Shown here in pieces: positions 60,429-64,000 of a stretch of DNA of 64,000 bases. The stretch is taken from positions 248,001-312,000 of the forward strand of contig CAMPDV010000109.1 of NCBI GenBank assembly GCA_946699065.1, written 5' to 3'. Position 1 is the first letter of the stretch. Each line of letters starts with the position of its first letter. Position numbers and translations under genes: made by a program. The DNA comes from Loxodes magnus. Taxonomy: Eukaryota > Ciliophora > Karyorelictea > Loxodida > Loxodidae. The notes below the pieces were generated by a model that did no database searches, was not told where the DNA came from, and saw nothing but the letters and a program-made list of their open reading frames with translations.

Positions 60429-61352
60429 ATGCAAAACTAAAAAGGAAAACGAACTACTTCAGCTTAAGGTACTAGAGTTTTTAAAAGCTCATGTGAAAGA
60501 TTTAATTGGTAGAAAAATCCAAATAGTGTTTTAACAATAAAGGGATTAACTAAAAAATTAGATCCTAATGATACTTAAGGGAAATGAGATAAACTAATGA
60601 GAAAAACTTCTCCTTATTCAGTTATTAAGAGCGTCAATGTGAGAAGGTACGCTGAAAATGCTAAATCTATAAGAGCTATAATACCTGATAAGTTTCCAGA
60701 AGAGTAAAAGAGGACAGGAATAAAAATTATAAAATACTAGAATCAAAATAATGGGAAATAAAGAATCACGTAAAAGGTAATAAAGAACTTTAGAAATGCC
60801 ACTTCTAGAAATAATTTCCTTAATAACTCTATCAATGACTGTGAATCATTTAAGACCTAGAAAAAGATACTAAATTATACAAATATATAGTCTCAAATTT
60901 CAGAACTACCAGGAGCATAAACTCAATTTTATTATCCTTCAAAATCTGATAGAAGTTTTACTCCTGAAGCTTCAGGCAATTAACCTGATTTTTAGAAATT
61001 ATTAATTAAAAATTAGCTTTCAACATAGTAGAAAGAATTAATGGGGGTATTTATTTAATGTACAGATAATTGAGAAAAAATAATCGAGATCACCTATGCA
61101 AGTTATGCCTAAATCCAGTACAGAGTGAATAGGTTTTTCCTTATCAGGAACAGAAAAATAGCAAGAAAGAGTATCTTTTTAAATATTTAGGATCTTTCAG
61201 CAGACCGAGGAAAGTCTAGAAATTATGCAGCAGAGGCTAGATTATATAGAAGCCATCCAGACAAAGGACCACTTATATAGAAATACACGAAAGGTCACAC
61301 TAAGCCCATAAGAGATGTCTTTCAAAGCAATATAAGTTTGAAATGGGATTGA
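60429..61352 (+). CDS. Basic hypothetical protein
   Basis: 307 residues from ATG 60429 to TGA 61350-61352, with two internal TGAs read as Trp. The sequence is strongly basic and N/S/Q-rich with no TM segment. A fairly conserved-looking block lies at about 35-90 (NPNSVLTIKGLTKKLDP, then SPYSVIKSVNVRRY). The C-terminal part has a well-ordered composition (DLSADRGKSRNYAAEARLYR, KGPLIQKYTKGHTKPIRD). I do not recognise a domain. The coding strand is A/G-rich and ends cleanly in AT-rich sequence. No predicted introns. Confidence 0.6.
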
Positions 61353-62215
61353 ATAAATAAAACGCACTATTTATTTTACTATCTACTAATGATTCATAAA
61401 CAAGACTCAAACTGATTATCGAAAATAAATAATCAAGCATTTATAAATTTCTTATTAGTTTGAAATATTTATACAACAGCTTGAAGAGCTAAATATATGA
61501 GCTAATCATTGAAATGTCTAGTTTTATATACTTGTGCTTGCTTAGACTAAGAAAATAGTAAATATTATTTAATTAAGCATTAGATATCTGATTTTTATGC
61601 ATCTTCATGTATTATTTTATATTCAATAATGACCTAGAAATGCTCTGAAAGATACTCAATAAAGTTTATAAGATAACCGTAAAAAATCTAATCTTACTTA
61701 AAAAATCCAGTTCTTAATACTACTTTTTTCCTTTTCAAACTTAGATTAATAAATTTTAAATCTGGATTAATAGCAATTTGGATATTTTTAAATTAAAGAG
61801 AAAGTAAACTTTAATATCTATTTTTCTAACTAAGTATTAGTAAATAATAGAAAGAAAAATAAGAGTTAAAGATAAAAATGCCTATTAACTAGTCACTACC
61901 TCATTTTCTCTTGTATTATTAGATGCATTTCTTATTCTTTCTTTATATTCTTAACATCAACTAACTTATTCAAAGGGTTATTCCTATATTGCGATTATAT
62001 GCAAAACCTCATAGCTTAAGATTATAATTTTCATTAACTGAGTCTTGTTGGTATTTATATAGAAGATTATAAGTTTAAAAAGTGAGTAAAATATTATAGG
62101 ATCTATAGTTTAGGCAGTCATAAATTAAATAAGGAGTTATCTTATACAGTAGTCTCTTCTGTAACTTAAGAAAGGAGTGAGTAAGTTTTTTAATAATATA
62201 GTATAAATTAAAACT
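61353..62215. other. Convergent intergenic region
   Basis: AT-rich spacer between the stop of the 60.4-kb gene and that of the acyl-CoA synthetase. Nothing seen. Confidence 0.4.
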
Positions 62216-64000
62216 TCATTTATATAGTTTCTTTACTATGTTGTTATACTTCTGTCTAAGTTCGTATCTCCTTATTTTTAGTGTAGGAGTTATCAGATCA
62301 GAAGATGCAGTTCATGGCTGAGGTTCTAAATATATCTTTTTAACTTGTTCAAAGATATAAAGCTAAAGTTAGAAAATTACCTTATTGAATCTAGCTACAT
62401 TTGTTAAATCTCTCAATACTTCGTCTATAATTGTCTTATTCTGGCAAAGCTTTTCATAACTGCCTTGGATTTCTTTTTGTTGGGCAAATTTCTCTATTTA
62501 AGATTTATTTGGTACAATGACAGCAACTGGATAGTTTTAAAGGGATTCACCAGTGACCCATATATCTTGTACGTAGTGACTTTAAATATAAACTCCTTCG
62601 ATTTTTTCTGGACAAAGATAGTCTCCTTAAGATAACTTGAACATATTCTTTTTCCTATCAATTACCTTAAGAACTCCATTTGGAAGAATAACTCCAATAT
62701 CTCCAGTATGGAATCATCCTTCTTGATTTAGCACTTATCTTGTATGCTCTTCATTTTTGAAATACCCTTTAAAGATATGGGGACCTCTAATAAGTATTTC
62801 ACCAGCAGGAGTTAAATTACCATCTTGATCTTTAGTACTTTATGTATAATTCATCTCTGGCACGTCAATTAGTTTAATTTCAGTGCATCCAATTGGAGAT
62901 CCAACAACTCCTACCTCACTAGAAGTAGTATCATTTGGGCAAGTAAGAGTTGCCATACCAGCACATTCTGTACAACCATAACCCTCAAGAACAGGACAGC
63001 AGAAGCATACTTTAAGGAATTCAGATAATTCTTAGCTTGTTGGTGCTCCTCCAATACCAATTAATCTGACTCTTCCTCCTAAAGCCTACTTTACTGTATT
63101 AAATATCAATTTATCATATATTTTGTGAGTATACTAGCCTCTTGTTCTTAGATTATGAATTTTAGTTTGTAAAGCTTTCTATATCAACCATCTTTTAAAG
63201 TAGGATCTATTCTCCAGTTATTGTTAAATTTCTTCAGCCAGTTAGCTTAACAACTTTGGAACAGAGCAAAAGAAAGTAGGTCTAATTAGTTGCAAATCCT
63301 CTAAAAACTTATCCCTATTACCGTTAAATATTCCAATTCCTCCTCCATAAAGAAGAATAATTCAACAAATAGCTCTTTCGTATATATGAGGAAGAGGAAG
63401 ATACGAGTAGTGAATGTCATCTCCATTTATCTGCACCTTTTCAATCATAGCTGCTACTACTGCTATTAAATTCGAATGAGAAATCATTACACCTTTAGGT
63501 TCTCCGTAAGTTCCTGAAGTGTATGAAAAAGTGAATATATCTTCAGATTTAGGTGGTTAATGCTCTCTTACTTTAGCCTTTCCAGCAGCTATAATTTATT
63601 CAAAACTATAAGATTAGAGATGGTTTTACTCGCATTTGACTCTAATCTATTCGTCTATCTATTCAACGAGTATTAAATTCTTAAGCTAGCTTGTTAACTA
63701 TTTTTGCTTCAAAGGAAATATTTTATTAGCATATTCTTTTGAGCATAAGACTGAAGTAAGTCCAGTTTATGATAGAATCTATTGAACTACATTTGGACCT
63801 ATTGTTTCGTAAAATCCAACGCATATAAAATTATATTAGACAGATGCTATATCAGCAATGAGCCATTCTTCTTTATTCTAAAGATAAATTCCTAAGAACT
63901 AGTATTTTTAATTATCTACTTTCATCTCTTAAAGCAAGTTTAATTGCTTAAGGCCACTTCCAAAATAAGTAGCTAATTATCAAATTTCATTATAAGACTT
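62216..64000 (-). CDS. Long-chain acyl-CoA synthetase, 5' end outside the window
   Basis: The C-terminal ~588 residues of an AMP-forming long-chain acyl-CoA ligase, which activates fatty acids to acyl-CoA with ATP. Visible motifs: YNEIWQLATYFGSGL at the window edge, EWLIADIASV, the P-loop-like YTSGTYGEPKGVM (about 63500), EGYGCTECAGMATL, GEILIRGPHIFKGYF, EGWFHTGDIG (W = TGA at 62714-62716), IDRKKNMFKLSQGDYLCPEKIE and the closing P-T-L-K-I-RR. An 18-nt intron (62363-62380, GTAATTTTCTAACTTTAG) keeps frame whether or not it is spliced. The stop is TGA 62216-62218. Peroxisome, ER or mitochondrial outer membrane location cannot be told without the N-terminus. Confidence 0.95.

Noticed and set aside
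1..64000. CRISPR arrays, bacterial operons, rRNA or telomere repeats
   Set aside because: No spaced repeats, Shine-Dalgarno-led gene chains, rRNA-like or telomeric sequence were seen; code and introns are those of a ciliate nucleus.

Overview
This window is nuclear DNA of a ciliate that reads TAA and TAG as glutamine and TGA as tryptophan inside genes, and also uses TGA to stop. Every gene whose end is fixed by homology or composition (fumarase, PP2C, AGC kinase, ANKRD13-like, acyl-CoA synthetase) finishes on TGA. Conserved tryptophans are often TGA, for example in the acyl-CoA synthetase motif EGWFHTGD. This is the code known from karyorelict ciliates such as Loxodes (NCBI table 27). A Condylostoma-type code, in which all three codons can also stop, is the alternative. 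Introns are tiny (16-23 nt, GT...AG). They were recognised because removing them restores the reading frame, and the exon totals of all well-defined genes then divide exactly by three. Genes are separated by 0.3-2.7 kb of very AT-rich DNA. No telomere repeats, rRNA or tRNA genes were seen.

Layout. 0-1.2 kb: end of a Q-rich unknown gene. 2.6-9.7 kb (minus): a 2,384-residue secreted, probably GPI-anchored surface protein. 10.6-12 kb: a poorly resolved unknown gene. 14.6-15.5 kb (minus): a VTT/TMEM64-like membrane protein. 16.3-17 kb: a small basic protein. 18.2-20.4 kb: an ankyrin-AGC kinase. 21.8-25.1 kb (minus): a K+ channel with a cyclic-nucleotide-binding domain. 26.3-29 kb (minus): a tubulin polyglutamylase. 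29.5-30.5 kb: a membrane protein. 31.2-32.4 kb (minus): an acylated MORN-repeat protein. 33-34.3 kb: a PP2C phosphatase. 34.9-36.1 kb (minus): a coiled-coil protein. 37-37.7 kb (minus): a BAH-PHD chromatin reader.

38.3-41.7 kb is a retroelement cluster. Two related elements of about 0.9 kb encode only a gag/ORF1-like protein (coiled coil plus CCHC zinc knuckle). Each begins at an A-run abutting an ATG, ends in an (ATT)n tail and is flanked by a 16-17 bp target-site duplication. A third, 309-bp GC-rich, hairpin-rich insertion has an 18-bp duplication. Each looks like a product of LINE-type retrotrans­position supplied in trans.

41.9-43.2 kb (minus): an MFS-like transporter. 43.4-45.2 kb (minus): an ANKRD13-like protein. 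47.8-48.9 kb: a myristoylated ubiquitin-like/zinc protein. 49.2-50.9 kb (minus): an LRR coiled-coil protein. 52.4-55.4 kb: a two-TM receptor-like protein with TPRs and a vWA-like domain. 55.7-57.1 kb: mitochondrial fumarase. 57.3-58.3 kb: an ABHD11-like protein lacking its serine nucleophile. 59.1-59.7 kb: a START-domain protein. 60.4-61.4 kb: unknown. 62.2-64 kb (minus): a long-chain acyl-CoA synthetase running off the window. The genes are not operonic. Several suit ciliary and membrane biology (TTLL, MORN, LRR coiled coil, K+ channel, kinase and phosphatase).
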